A DNA stretch of 64,000 nt, taken from an uncultured Clostridia bacterium (lineage in GTDB: Bacteria > Bacillota > Clostridia > Oscillospirales > Acutalibacteraceae). Positions 1-10,729 of the stretch are shown here, piece by piece (within the stretch, counting starts at the first letter, position 1; each line of letters starts with the position of its first letter). The DNA is taken from contig CAMFSU010000013.1 in NCBI GenBank assembly GCA_945983355.1, positions 1 through 64,000 of the forward strand, given 5' to 3'. Position numbers and translations under genes: made by a program. The notes under the pieces are model-generated. The model saw only the letters and a program-made list of their open reading frames with translations, searched no databases and had not been told where the DNA came from.

Positions 1-15
1 TATATAATGTATATA

Positions 16-3000
16 TTAAAACATTGAAATTTGATTAGTTTCGGGTAAATCCTTAAATGCGCCCAAATCACTTAAATTTTGAATAATTGTTTTAGAAACG
101 CCCGCTTCTAACTGAAAATCTTCCTTTGAAATATAGTTACCCGCCTGCGCTGCTTCATAAATTGCATAAGCCGCCTTTTCGCCAACACCCGAAAGTGCGC
201 CAAACGGCAAACGCATTTTGCCATTTTCGGGCACATATTTCATAGCGTGTGACTTGCTTATATCAATTGGCAATATTTCAAGCCCGCGGGAGAACATTTC
301 ATTAAAAATAAGCATATTTTCATAAACATCAAGCTCCTTTTGGGTGGCGTCCTTTCCCTTTGCCTTTATATCACGAAGATAGCGGCGGACCGCTTCCTTG
401 CCACCCATAAGTGTCGGAACATCAACATCTTCGGGACGGGCGGTGAAATAAGCACAGTAAAATTCAAGCGGATAGTAAACCTTATACCACGCAAGTCTGA
501 GAGCACCGATAACATAAGCCGCCGCGTGTGCTTTTGGGAACATATACTTAATTTTACGGCAGGAGTCAATATACCATTCGGGTACATTTACCTTGCGCAT
601 ATCATCAGCCATTTCATCCCAAACCTCTTTGGGAACTGCACCCTTTGCAATAAGACCCTTACGCACGGTTTCGGTAATTTTAAATGCGCGCCCCTCTTCC
701 ATACCCTGATGTATTAAATACACCATAATATTGTCACGGGTACCGATAACCTCCGAAATGGTACAGGTGCCGTTGTCGATTAAGTCCTTGGCGTTGCCAA
801 GATACACGTCAGTACCGTGGGAAAGACCCGAAATTTGAAGTAAATCGGCAAAGTTTTTAGGTTTGCAGTCTTCAAGCATGCCACGAACAAAGGATGTACC
901 AAATTCGGGTATACAGTAAGTGCCTGTGTTAGAATCGATATCCTCAGGTGTGACACCCAATGCCTCGGTTGAAGTAAACAAACTGTAAATCTTGGGGTCG
1001 CTCATTGAAACATCGGCAACAGGTATGCCGGTATATTCCTCTAAATACTTATATGTAGTAGGAACAACATGACCCAATTCGTCAAGCTTTAAAATTGTAT
1101 CGTGAATTGAATGGAAGTCGAAGTGGGTTGTGGTAACCCCCGCTTCGGGCTTGTTTGCGGGATATTGAATGGGGCAAAAATCGTAAATTGTTTCGTTTCT
1201 TGGCACAACAATCATACCCGCAGGGTGCTGACCTGTTGTCGCCTTAATTTTGCTTTTTTCAACCAGCTTTGCCAAACGGTCAAGTTCGGCATTTGAAAGG
1301 GTGATGCCCTTCTTTTCGGCATACGCCTTTGCAAAACCATAGGCGGTTTTTTCGGCGATGGTTGAAATTGTACCCGCTTTAAACACATTTTCACTGCCAA
1401 AAAGCTCTTCGGTGTAGCGTTGTACCTCGGTTTGAAATTCATCCGAGAAGTTAAGGTCAATATCAGGCACCTTGTCACCTTTAAAGCCCAAAAAGGTTTC
1501 AAAGGGAATATCGTGACCGTCGCGAACTAACATTTTGTCACAATACGGGCATTTCTTTTCGGGCAAGTCAAAGCCCGAGCCAACTTCACCCTTTAAGAAA
1601 AATTCGCTATATTGACATTCGGGGCAAACATAGTGCGGTGGCAAGGGGTTAACCTCTGAAATACCTGCCATTGTAGCAACAAAGGATGAGCCAACCGAAC
1701 CACGCGAGCCAACAAGATAGCCGTTTTCTTCGCTAAACGCCACTAACTTTTGCGCCGAAATATACATTATAGAAAATCCGTTGGAAATAATTGCGTTAAG
1801 CTCTTTTTCAAGGCGCTTTACAACAACCTCGGGCACAACCTCGCCATATTTTTTGCGGGCGTTTGCCCAACAAATTTCACGCAGCATTTCATCCGAGCCC
1901 TCAATTACAGGGGGGTGGCTTTCTTCGGGAACGGGGATAATGTCACCGCTTACCATTTCGGCGATTTTGTTTGGATTTTCCACAACAAATTCATACGCCC
2001 TGTCACCGAAATATGAGAAATCGTCAAGCATTTCCTGTGTGGTTTTAAGATAAAGCGGTGCTTGGTGGTCGAAATCGTCATAATTTTGACCCGCAAGTAA
2101 AATTTTACGGATGATTTCATCGCTCTTTTTAAGAAAGTGTACATCCCCTGTTGCGACAACAGGTTTATGAAGCTCGTCCGCAATTTCAACAACCTTGCGG
2201 TTGTATGCTTTAAGCATTTCAACGCTTGTTACATGGCGGTAAGGATTCGGGATAACCTCGCCCTTTTTATTCTTTTCATCCGGCTCGGTCGATTTTCTAA
2301 CCATAAAGTCGTTATTGCCAAGCGGTTGAATTTCAAGATAATCATAATAGCTTGCAATTCTTAAAAGCTCTTCGTGGGGCTTACCCTCAAAAATGGCTTG
2401 ATAAAGCTCGCCCGCTTCACAGGCCGAGCCGATAATCAGTCCCTCACGCAGCTCATCTAATTTGCTGCGAAGGGTTAGCGGTCTGCCCTTAAAATTATTT
2501 ATGTGTGCATCCGACACAAGCTTGTAAAGATTTTTAAGGCCAACCATATTTTTAACCAAAATAATTTGGTGATAGCGTTTAATTTGTTTGGGTGCAAGAT
2601 TTGTTATATCGTTGTTTATGTCATCAACGAAATATCCCTCAACACCGTAAATAACCTTAAAATCGCCACCCGCTTTTCTAATTTTCTTAACCGCACCTGC
2701 AGCGGCGGGGTATGCCTGCACAACACCGTGGTCGGTAATGGCGATTGCCTTGTGTCCCCATTTATACGCCTGTTCGATAAGCGCTTCGGCAGGGCAAACG
2801 GCATCCTTGTCCGACATATTGGTGTGGCAATGAAGCTCAATTCGCTTTTCGCCCTCATACTCATCCATTTCAAAATATGGTTGTAAAAGTGCCATTGCGG
2901 TTGGCTTTATAATATGCTCTTTTTTATAATTATCAAATTCATAACTACCGTTTATAAGGATGAAATTACCATTTTTAAGGTTTTTAATATCATCCATTTT

Positions 3001-3822
3001 ATTTATATCAATAAAAAGCGATGCGCTGATAGAATTTGTATAGTCCGAAACGGCAAAATTGACAATATTCATCTCGCCGCGGCGGGTGTTAATTTTGCGT
3101 GTTTCAAGACCAAAAACCTCACCCCAACAGGAAACCATTGTATCATCGGGGGTGACATCAATCATTCTTTTTACATTGTTATCAATTCTTCTGCCGTAAA
3201 AAAGCTTGGGGTTATCAAGATAAAGCACACCGTTTTCGGGCTTTTCTTTTCTTGCTTCAAACTTAATTTGCGGCTTTTCATCTGCCTTTTTGGGCTCTGA
3301 TTTTGGGGCGGCGTTGATAATTGGTTTTGGCGCTTCAATTTCAATATCTTTAAGCTGTCCGTCAAATTTAATGTTAAATTTCTTATTAAAACGGTTTTGA
3401 CAAATGGATGAAAACTTTTTGTCAAAGTCACAATTTTCAATCTTTTCAAAACCGCCGTGCTTTAAGGTTATGGTTACCTCATCGCCATTTATACCGTAAT
3501 CGGCACCGTTAAAATATCCGTTTAAAACCGCACTTTTGCATCTGATTTCGTTTATTATATCTTCACAAGCGGCAACACAAAACGCATCTGCCGAAAAGCA
3601 GATGTCAATTTCGCATTTTGTAAGCTTTAAATAGGTTTTAAGGGCGTTTGAAATTTCCCCCAAAACCGACCGTTTTATGTATTTATCAGAATTTAAAGAA
3701 ACCAAAAGTGTTCTGCTTTCAATATCAAGGCTGCATTTATCCATAACCGCCAAAGACAAATCGTCTTTAAGTTCATCACCAAAATATTCGCCAAACACAT
3801 CCAAAAACAAAGGGGTAGCCAA
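16..3822 (-). CDS. polC: DNA polymerase III alpha subunit, PolC type, apparently without the embedded exonuclease domain
   Basis: 1268 aa ORF; OB-fold region, PHP motif HCHTNMSDKDAV...ITDHGVVQAYP, polymerase motif GFKGDKVPDIDLNFSDEFQ, C-terminal NQISMF. No DxE-type exonuclease segment between the PHP halves. Confidence 0.95.
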   Translation of the reverse strand: MATPLFLDVFGEYFGDELKDDLSLAVMDKCSLDIESRTLLVSLNSDKYIKRSVLGEISNALKTYLKLTKCEIDICFSADAFCVAACEDIINEIRCKSAVLNGYFNGADYGINGDEVTITLKHGGFEKIENCDFDKKFSSICQNRFNKKFNIKFDGQLKDIEIEAPKPIINAAPKSEPKKADEKPQIKFEARKEKPENGVLYLDNPKLFYGRRIDNNVKRMIDVTPDDTMVSCWGEVFGLETRKINTRRGEMNIVNFAVSDYTNSISASLFIDINKMDDIKNLKNGNFILINGSYEFDNYKKEHIIKPTAMALLQPYFEMDEYEGEKRIELHCHTNMSDKDAVCPAEALIEQAYKWGHKAIAITDHGVVQAYPAAAGAVKKIRKAGGDFKVIYGVEGYFVDDINNDITNLAPKQIKRYHQIILVKNMVGLKNLYKLVSDAHINNFKGRPLTLRSKLDELREGLIIGSACEAGELYQAIFEGKPHEELLRIASYYDYLEIQPLGNNDFMVRKSTEPDEKNKKGEVIPNPYRHVTSVEMLKAYNRKVVEIADELHKPVVATGDVHFLKKSDEIIRKILLAGQNYDDFDHQAPLYLKTTQEMLDDFSYFGDRAYEFVVENPNKIAEMVSGDIIPVPEESHPPVIEGSDEMLREICWANARKKYGEVVPEVVVKRLEKELNAIISNGFSIMYISAQKLVAFSEENGYLVGSRGSVGSSFVATMAGISEVNPLPPHYVCPECQYSEFFLKGEVGSGFDLPEKKCPYCDKMLVRDGHDIPFETFLGFKGDKVPDIDLNFSDEFQTEVQRYTEELFGSENVFKAGTISTIAEKTAYGFAKAYAEKKGITLSNAELDRLAKLVEKSKIKATTGQHPAGMIVVPRNETIYDFCPIQYPANKPEAGVTTTHFDFHSIHDTILKLDELGHVVPTTYKYLEEYTGIPVADVSMSDPKIYSLFTSTEALGVTPEDIDSNTGTYCIPEFGTSFVRGMLEDCKPKNFADLLQISGLSHGTDVYLGNAKDLIDNGTCTISEVIGTRDNIMVYLIHQGMEEGRAFKITETVRKGLIAKGAVPKEVWDEMADDMRKVNVPEWYIDSCRKIKYMFPKAHAAAYVIGALRLAWYKVYYPLEFYCAYFTARPEDVDVPTLMGGKEAVRRYLRDIKAKGKDATQKELDVYENMLIFNEMFSRGLEILPIDISKSHAMKYVPENGKMRLPFGALSGVGEKAAYAIYEAAQAGNYISKEDFQLEAGVSKTIIQNLSDLGAFKDLPETNQISMF

Positions 3823-3834
3823 TTTTAAATCTCC

Positions 3835-4896
3835 TTACATTTTTTCAATTTCCTCAATAAGTGCATCTAAAAGCTGCTCTTCAGGCAATTTGGCAATAAT
3901 TTCACCCTTTTTGAAAAGCACGCCGCAGCCCTTACCGCCTGCAATGCCAATATCCGCCGCCGATGCTTCACCCGGGCCGTTTACCACACAGCCCATTATA
4001 GCAACGGTAAGGTTTTTATTAACATTTGAAAGCCGTTTTTCAGCATCCGCCGCAATTTTTATTAAATCAATTTGTGTTCTGCCACAGGTGGGGCAAGAAA
4101 CAAGCTTTATTCCGTCATTTCTAATGCCTATCGCCTTTAACAGCTTGATGCCCGCTTCTACCTCTTTTACAGGGTCATCAGTTAACGAAATACGAAGTGT
4201 GTTGCCAATACCGCGAAGCAAAAGACCGCCAATACCCGCCGCTGATTTTATAACACCCATATTTTCAGTGCCGGCCTCGGTCACACCAAGATGCAAGGGG
4301 TATTGGCATTTTTCTGCCGCTAATTCGTATGCTTTATACATTTTAAAGGTGTCGGACGATTTTAAAGACAACACAATATCATTAAAATCAAACTTTTCTA
4401 AAAGTGAAATGTGGTAAAGACCGCTTTCCACCATTGCTTCGGGGGTTACACCGCCGTATTTTGCCAAAATCTCCTTTTCAAGCGAGCCGGAATTTACACC
4501 GATTCTAATCGGCACACCCGCTTGTTTACAAGCATCGGCAACCGCTTTAACGCGGCTGTCATCACCGATATTACCCGGGTTTATACGCACCTTGTCAACC
4601 CCTGCGGCAACACTTTCAATGGCAAGTCGATAATCAAAATGTATATCTGCAACAAGGGGGATTTTAATTGCTTTTTTAAGTGCTTCAACTGTTTTAAGCG
4701 CTTCCATATCGGGCACAGTGACACGCACAATGTCACAGCCTGCTTTTTCTAAACGAAGCGCCTGTTCAACATTACCCTTAATATCGTGGGCTTCAGCGCA
4801 AAGCATTGACTGAACGCTTATTGGCGCACCGCCACCGATAAAAATATTGCCAACTGCAACCTTTTTAGTAATATCATTTGTAAACATTTTCATCAT
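3835..4896 (-). CDS. ispG: 4-hydroxy-3-methylbut-2-en-1-yl diphosphate synthase (flavodoxin)
   Basis: GcpE-type sequence (VAVGNIFIGGGAPISVQSMLCAEAHDI; CPTCGRTQIDL; MGCVVNGPGEA); operon context. Confidence 0.96.
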   Translation of the reverse strand: MMKMFTNDITKKVAVGNIFIGGGAPISVQSMLCAEAHDIKGNVEQALRLEKAGCDIVRVTVPDMEALKTVEALKKAIKIPLVADIHFDYRLAIESVAAGVDKVRINPGNIGDDSRVKAVADACKQAGVPIRIGVNSGSLEKEILAKYGGVTPEAMVESGLYHISLLEKFDFNDIVLSLKSSDTFKMYKAYELAAEKCQYPLHLGVTEAGTENMGVIKSAAGIGGLLLRGIGNTLRISLTDDPVKEVEAGIKLLKAIGIRNDGIKLVSCPTCGRTQIDLIKIAADAEKRLSNVNKNLTVAIMGCVVNGPGEASAADIGIAGGKGCGVLFKKGEIIAKLPEEQLLDALIEEIEKM

Positions 4897-4901
4897 CCTA
4901 A

Positions 4902-5954
4902 TTAAAACAGTCCAATAATATCCTTAAATGTAACCAGCAGCATTATGCCGATTAAAACCATAAAACCAACCGTGTGAATAATATTTTCATATTTTTCGGG
5001 CACTTTTCTTCTGAAAATCATTTCAAACAAAATGAAAACTAACCGCCCACCGTCGAGCGCGGGTAGAGGCAAGAGATTAAATATACCCAAATTAACTGTG
5101 ATTAGCGCCATCATTGGCAATAAATCCATAAAGTTTTGTCTTGCCGCATCAGCAATGGTAACCGTCATACCCACAGGGCCCGAAATTGCGCTGATGCCAT
5201 ATTTACCCGAAAGCAAATCCAAAAGACTGCGCCAAATTATAACACAGTATGAGGCAGTGGTTGAAAAGGTTTGCTTTATATAATTTCCCACCGTTTTTTT
5301 AATGCCATAAACCTTAAAATCCCACTTAATGTATGAAATGCCTTCCATTTCATCGGTTTCAAATTTTACATTTTCAAGCTCTACCTTTTTACCGTCACGA
5401 AGCACAGTTATATCTAAACTGCCGTCCTCTACATTTGTAAAAGCATAGTTCATATCGTAAATGCCAAAAATTCTTCTGCCGTCGATTTCAACTATTTTAT
5501 CATCTGCCATAAGTCCGCTTTGGTGGGATAGGGCGTTTTCGCTGAATTCGGCAATGGTGGTGGAGCCAAACATTTTTTGAGGTGCTAAAATTATTGCAAC
5601 AATAATAAGCCCCAAAATTAAGTTGAAAACCGCACCCATTATAACAATTAAAAACCGTCTCCAAGCCGCTTTGTTACAAAACGCACGGCTGTCGTCACTG
5701 TTTTCATCCTCGCCCTCCATAGCGCAGTAACCGCCAAGTGGCACAAGATTAAATGAGTATTTGGTCTCTTTTCCCTGAAAACCGAAAAGGCGCGGGCCAA
5801 AGCCAACTGCAAATTCGTTAACCTTTACACCCAAAAGCTTTGCGGCAATAAAGTGGCCGAATTCGTGAATAATTATTAAAATTAAAAAAAGTGAAATTGC
5901 TGCAAGATAGGGCCAAACTGCGCCCCAAATTTCCGAAATAGTAATATCTATCAC
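4902..5954 (-). CDS. rseP: RIP/site-2 metalloprotease with PDZ domain
   Basis: HEFGH zinc motif, PDZ region, LDGGR motif; between dxr and ispG. Confidence 0.94.
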   Translation of the reverse strand: MIDITISEIWGAVWPYLAAISLFLILIIIHEFGHFIAAKLLGVKVNEFAVGFGPRLFGFQGKETKYSFNLVPLGGYCAMEGEDENSDDSRAFCNKAAWRRFLIVIMGAVFNLILGLIIVAIILAPQKMFGSTTIAEFSENALSHQSGLMADDKIVEIDGRRIFGIYDMNYAFTNVEDGSLDITVLRDGKKVELENVKFETDEMEGISYIKWDFKVYGIKKTVGNYIKQTFSTTASYCVIIWRSLLDLLSGKYGISAISGPVGMTVTIADAARQNFMDLLPMMALITVNLGIFNLLPLPALDGGRLVFILFEMIFRRKVPEKYENIIHTVGFMVLIGIMLLVTFKDIIGLF

Positions 5955-7091
5955 CTAAATATAAGAATTTACCGCGGCGCGACTTAATTTGTCGCACTCT
6001 AAAACATCCTCTAAACCAAAGTCCTTAATATTATTAACCGAATATGCCGCTTTTTCAACAAGTTCGGCAATTTGTAAAAATTTAATTTTACCCTCTAAAA
6101 ACAGTCTTACCGCTTCCTCATTTGCACCATTTACGGCAGTTGGGCGAAGTCCGCCTTCGTTTATTGCCTTTATGCAAAGGGGTAGTAGGCGGAAGGTTTC
6201 GGTGTCCGGCTTTTGAAAGGTCAGGGTGCCGATATCCGAAAGGGATAACTTTTCAAACGCATAATTACTTCTTTCGGGATAGGTTAAAGCATACTGTATG
6301 GGAAGTCGCATATCGGGTGTGCCTAATTGACCGATTACTGCGCCATCAGAAAGCTCAACCGCCGAGTGTAAAATGCTTTGGCGGTGGACTAAAACCTCGA
6401 TATCATCCGCCGAAATATCAAAAAGATGCACCGCTTCAATTACCTCAAGCCCCTTGTTCATAAGGGTTGCCGAATCAATTGTAATTTTAGCACCCATTGA
6501 CCAATTGGGGTGGGCAAGTGCCTCTTTAACAGTTACATTTTCAAGGTCTTTACGGGTTTTTCCAAAAAACGGACCGCCCGACGCGGTAAGCAAAATCTTT
6601 TTAAGCGATTTTTCAGGCGCACCTTGAAGTGACTGAAAAATTGCTGAATGCTCACTGTCGACAGGCAAAATTTTAACACCCTTTTCCTTGGCGGCTTTTT
6701 TAACAATGTCGCCACCCGTAACCAAGGTTTCTTTATTCGCCAGAGCAATGTCGTGACCGCTTTCAATGGCGGCAAGTGTTGGGCGAAGCCCTGCAATACC
6801 CACAATAGAATTAAGCACAATGTCGGCATCCATTTGGGCAATTTCGCAAACACCATCTTGACCCGATAAAACCTTTATATCGGTGTCTTTTAATTTAATT
6901 TTAAGCTCTTCGGCTTTTTGTGTGTTAAAAACCGCAACGGCTTTTACCTTAAATTTCCTTGCCTGCTTTTCAAGAAGCTCAATATTTCCGCCTGCTGCCA
7001 AGGCAACAACGGCATAACCGTCGCGGCGGCAAACCTCAAGCGCTTGTGTGCCGATAGACCCTGTCGAGCCCAAAATAATAAGCTTTTTCAT
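5955..7091 (-). CDS. dxr: 1-deoxy-D-xylulose-5-phosphate reductoisomerase
   Basis: GSTGSIGTQALEV N-terminus, NKETLVTGG, VDSEHSAIFQ motifs. Confidence 0.97.
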   Translation of the reverse strand: MKKLIILGSTGSIGTQALEVCRRDGYAVVALAAGGNIELLEKQARKFKVKAVAVFNTQKAEELKIKLKDTDIKVLSGQDGVCEIAQMDADIVLNSIVGIAGLRPTLAAIESGHDIALANKETLVTGGDIVKKAAKEKGVKILPVDSEHSAIFQSLQGAPEKSLKKILLTASGGPFFGKTRKDLENVTVKEALAHPNWSMGAKITIDSATLMNKGLEVIEAVHLFDISADDIEVLVHRQSILHSAVELSDGAVIGQLGTPDMRLPIQYALTYPERSNYAFEKLSLSDIGTLTFQKPDTETFRLLPLCIKAINEGGLRPTAVNGANEEAVRLFLEGKIKFLQIAELVEKAAYSVNNIKDFGLEDVLECDKLSRAAVNSYI

Positions 7092-7948
7092 TACAACACC
7101 CCAAGACTGATTAAAATGAGGTAAATGGGTGAAATAAGCAAAATGCTGTCAACACGGTCAAGCACACCGCCGTGACCCGGGATTAAGCTGCCGTAATCCT
7201 TAATGCCAACCGAACGCTTAATGGTAGAGGCGAACAAATCACCAAGCATACCAACAATACAAAGGGGCAAGGTTAAAACAAGGCAGGATATTAGCTTTTC
7301 GGTCATACCGAAGGCAAAGCTGAATATGAACGAAAACAACACGCTTGTTAAAATACCGCCGACTGCACCCTCAATCGTTTTCTTAGGTGAAATTTCGGGG
7401 CATAATTTATGCTTGCCGATGGTAACGCCGACAAAATAAGCGCCCATATCACAAATTGAAGAAAAATTAAGCATCATCAGTAAATAATATATTCCCTGTG
7501 AGGTGGAAATAGGACTTATTTCAAAGCCATAAGCCGCACCGAAGTTTGCAATTTTTTCTAAGCTGCCAAAAGCACAAACCATAATAAAGGGCATAACACA
7601 AAGGGACAAAATTGCCGCCAAATCAAATTCCTTGTGCTTATTAAGAGTTAGGAAGACAGCGATTAAAACATAAACCACCGCTATATGATAGGTTGTAATG
7701 GTGTAATTTGAAATTTTAAAGCCATCTAATGCAAAGTTTACAACACCGACTGCGGTGTAAAGCATTGAAACAATTATTGCGGTTTTGCTTTTGATTTTTG
7801 CAACATTGTGTATAAGCTCATAGGTTGCAATGGGTGCTATAATCGCCACAAAAACCGTAATAATCATTGGGTTTACGGTATAGCCAAGCGCCAAAACCGA
7901 AAGCACAATAACTCCCATTATAAGACCTGATATAATTCGTGTTTTCAT
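7091..7948 (-). CDS. cdsA: phosphatidate cytidylyltransferase
   Basis: C-terminal SxxKRxxGIKDYGxLIPGHGGVLDRxDS signature; membrane protein; operon context. Confidence 0.96.
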   Translation of the reverse strand: MKTRIISGLIMGVIVLSVLALGYTVNPMIITVFVAIIAPIATYELIHNVAKIKSKTAIIVSMLYTAVGVVNFALDGFKISNYTITTYHIAVVYVLIAVFLTLNKHKEFDLAAILSLCVMPFIMVCAFGSLEKIANFGAAYGFEISPISTSQGIYYLLMMLNFSSICDMGAYFVGVTIGKHKLCPEISPKKTIEGAVGGILTSVLFSFIFSFAFGMTEKLISCLVLTLPLCIVGMLGDLFASTIKRSVGIKDYGSLIPGHGGVLDRVDSILLISPIYLILISLGVL

Positions 7949-7951
7949 TTT

Positions 7952-8656
7952 TTAAATTCCTCCGAAACGGCGGTTTCGTTTATTAAAATCCGCTATCGCT
8001 TTTTCTAAATGCTTTTCGGTAAAGTCGGGCCACAAAATGTCAGAATACCAAAATTCAGAATATGCCGACTGCCAAATAAGATAATTTGAAATGCGATATT
8101 CACCGCTTGGGCGAATAATAAAATCGGGGTCGGGGCAGTCATAGGTATAAAGCATATCTGATATTAACTGCTCGTTAATATCGTTGGGCTTAACACCGCT
8201 TTTAACGATTTTTTGCACCGCTTTTACAATTTCGTCCCGTCCGCCGTAATTTATGGCAATATAAAGGGTAAGCCCTGTGGCATTTTTAGAATCGTTTTCG
8301 TTTTTTGCCATAAGCTCTTTAATATCGTCAGCCAAGGGGGTGCGGTCACCTATAAAACGCACGCGGATGTTTTCATCCTTAAAATTTTCGGCATCCTTTA
8401 AATAATCACGAAGCAGGTTCATAATACCCTCTACCTCGTCGGCGGGTCTTTTCCAATTTTCCGTGGAAAAGGCATAAACCGTTAAATATTTAAGACCGAT
8501 TCTATTACAGTATCTTGCAATGTTTTTAAAGGTTTTAGCCCCCGCAATGTGACCTGCGGTGCGCGGAAGCCCTTTTTTCTTTGCCCAACGGCCGTTACCG
8601 TCCATTATTATTGCAATGTGCTGTGGCAAAATGCGGTTTTCATTATTTTTTTGCAT
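7952..8656 (-). CDS. uppS: undecaprenyl diphosphate synthase
   Basis: HIAIIMDGNGRWAKKKG, FSTENWKRP, PDFIIRPSGEYRISNYLIWQ motifs. Confidence 0.97.
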   Translation of the reverse strand: MQKNNENRILPQHIAIIMDGNGRWAKKKGLPRTAGHIAGAKTFKNIARYCNRIGLKYLTVYAFSTENWKRPADEVEGIMNLLRDYLKDAENFKDENIRVRFIGDRTPLADDIKELMAKNENDSKNATGLTLYIAINYGGRDEIVKAVQKIVKSGVKPNDINEQLISDMLYTYDCPDPDFIIRPSGEYRISNYLIWQSAYSEFWYSDILWPDFTEKHLEKAIADFNKRNRRFGGI

Positions 8657-8727
8657 TTTATAATCACCTTACCCTTTGGGCTGTGTCTAAAAAGCGGTCC
8701 CGTATAGAGACCGCTATTTACAATAAA

Positions 8728-9282
8728 TTAAATTTCTAAAATTTCCTTTTCCTTATCGCCTGCCATACTGTCAATTTCCTTGCAGTATTTGTCGGTAAGG
8801 TTTTGAATTTTCTTTTCGCCGTTTGCTTCGTCATCCTCGGTAATAGAGTTTGCCTTTTTAAGACCCTTTAATTTTTCAAGGGCATCACGGCGGGTGTTGC
8901 GAATAGCAACCTTTGTGTCTTCGGCAATCTTTTTAACCTCTTTAACGATTTCTTTTCTGCGTTCTTCGGTAAGAGGTGGGAAAGCAAGACGAATAACACG
9001 ACCATCATTTTGTGGGTTAATGCCAATATCAGAGGTTAAAATTGCCTTTTCAATTGCCTTTAAGGTGGTTGCATCCCAAGGTTGAATCATTAAAATTCTG
9101 GGCTCGGGCACAGAAACCGCAGCCATTTGCTGAATGGGTGTGGGGCAACCGTAATAGTCAACATTTATTCTGTCTAAAACCGCAACATTTGCACGACCTG
9201 CGCGAATAGATTTATAATCTCTTTCCAAAACGCCAAGGGTTTTAATCATTTTTTCTTCGGTATTTTTAATAAGCTCGTTCAT
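8728..9282 (-). CDS. frr: ribosome recycling factor
   Basis: 184 aa RRF: LKSIRAGRANVAVLD-like segment, PPLTEERRKEIVKEVKK. Confidence 0.97.
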   Translation of the reverse strand: MNELIKNTEEKMIKTLGVLERDYKSIRAGRANVAVLDRINVDYYGCPTPIQQMAAVSVPEPRILMIQPWDATTLKAIEKAILTSDIGINPQNDGRVIRLAFPPLTEERRKEIVKEVKKIAEDTKVAIRNTRRDALEKLKGLKKANSITEDDEANGEKKIQNLTDKYCKEIDSMAGDKEKEILEI

Positions 9283-9300
9283 AACTAATCTCCTTAAAAA

Positions 9301-10014
9301 TTACTTAACAATAGTACCGATGGGCTCGCCCACCATAGCAGAAACGATATTTTGTGGGTTGTCTAAATTGAAAACTAAAATCTTAATGTCGTTATCCATA
9401 CAAAGTGAAGCGGCGGTAGCATCCATAACATGAAGCTCTTTTTGCAACACTTCGTGATGGGTAAGTGTGTCAAACTTTTTGGCATTGGGGTTTTTCTTGG
9501 GGTCACTGTCAAACACACCGTCAACATTGGTGGCTTTAAAGATAACATCCGCACCGATTTCAGCAGCCCTAAGCGCAGCGCCTGTGTCGGTTGAGAAAAA
9601 GGGGTTACCTGTACCGCAACCGAAAATTACAACCCTGCCCTTTTCCAAATGGCGAACTGCCTTGTTTCTGATATATGGCTCTGCCACCTGGCGCATTTCG
9701 ATAGCGGTTTGCACACGGGCATTAACGCCAAGCTGTTCAAGACCGTCAGCCAATGCAAGTGCATTGATAGAGGTTGCAAGCATACCCATGTGGTCAGCTC
9801 TGGTACGGTCCATCTTACCACTTGAACGGCCACGCCAGAAGTTGCCGCCGCCAACAACGATAGCAATCTGAACGCCCATATCAACACAGTCCCTTACTTT
9901 TTCGCAAACTTCAAGCACCTTGTCAAAGTCAAGACCAACGCCCTTTTCACCGGCAAGCACCTCGCCGCTTAATTTTAAAAGCACACGCTTGTAAACAGGT
10001 TTCATTTTAAACAC
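9301..10014 (-). CDS. pyrH: UMP kinase
   Basis: [46 protein letters not shown] motifs. Confidence 0.97.
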   Translation of the reverse strand: MFKMKPVYKRVLLKLSGEVLAGEKGVGLDFDKVLEVCEKVRDCVDMGVQIAIVVGGGNFWRGRSSGKMDRTRADHMGMLATSINALALADGLEQLGVNARVQTAIEMRQVAEPYIRNKAVRHLEKGRVVIFGCGTGNPFFSTDTGAALRAAEIGADVIFKATNVDGVFDSDPKKNPNAKKFDTLTHHEVLQKELHVMDATAASLCMDNDIKILVFNLDNPQNIVSAMVGEPIGTIVK

Positions 10015-10040
10015 CCTAACTTTAATATATTATTATAAAC

Positions 10041-10069
10041 ATTTTACATTATAAGCGATATAAAGTCAA
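10041..10069 (-). promoter_or_regulatory. sigma-A type promoter for the pyrH...polC operon
   Basis: On the minus strand TTGACT (10069-10064), 17 nt spacer, TAAAAT (10046-10041). Confidence 0.6.
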
Positions 10070-10156
10070 TTACAAAATTTCTAACAAACCCCTTGAATTA
10101 TGTTGAAAATATGTTAAAATAAAGGCAAAGAAATAACTTTAAGGAGTTTTTTAAAA

Positions 10157-10729
10157 ATGGCAAAAGAAGTATTAGTTGAAATTTCGGCCCGTCACGTTCA
10201 TGTGTCCCAAAAGGATTTAGAAATTCTTTTTGGCGAGGGATACACACTTACCCCTAAAAAAGACCTTTCACAACCCGGTCAATTTGCTTGTGAAGAAAAG
10301 GTTACTATAGTTGGTGCAAAGTCTTCATTAAAGGCATCTATCCTCGGTCCTGTTCGCCCTGATACTCAGGTTGAGCTTTCTTTAACCGACGCACGCGCTA
10401 TCGGTGTTACTGCCCCCATTCGTGAATCAGGTGATGTTGCAGGCAGCGGCGCTTGTAAAATTGTTGGCCCTAAGGGCGAAGTAGAACTTACACAAGGTGT
10501 TATCGCTGCAAAGCGCCACATCCACATGACCCCTGCCGATGCTGAAAAATACGGCATTGCTGATAAGCAAATCGTTTCAGTTAAGGTTGAAACCAACGGC
10601 CGTTCACTTGTTTTTGGTGATGTTATTGCCCGTGTAAGTCCTTCTTACGCACTTGCAATGCATATCGACACCGACGAAGCAAACGCTGCATTAGTTGGCC
10701 CCAACCAAATGGGTGAAATTCTTGACTAA
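10157..10729 (+). CDS. pduL: phosphate propanoyltransferase / PduL-like phosphotransacylase
   Basis: EISARHVHVSQKDLE and AAKRHIHMTPADAEKYG histidine-containing repeats. Confidence 0.93.
   Translation: MAKEVLVEISARHVHVSQKDLEILFGEGYTLTPKKDLSQPGQFACEEKVTIVGAKSSLKASILGPVRPDTQVELSLTDARAIGVTAPIRESGDVAGSGACKIVGPKGEVELTQGVIAAKRHIHMTPADAEKYGIADKQIVSVKVETNGRSLVFGDVIARVSPSYALAMHIDTDEANAALVGPNQMGEILD

Noticed and set aside
340-3300. Many ORFs of 60-130 aa antisense to polC (e.g. 340-717, 2503-2886, 2914-3300)
   Set aside because: Fully overlap a clearly coding gene on the opposite strand; low-complexity hydrophobic/aromatic translations typical of antisense frames.
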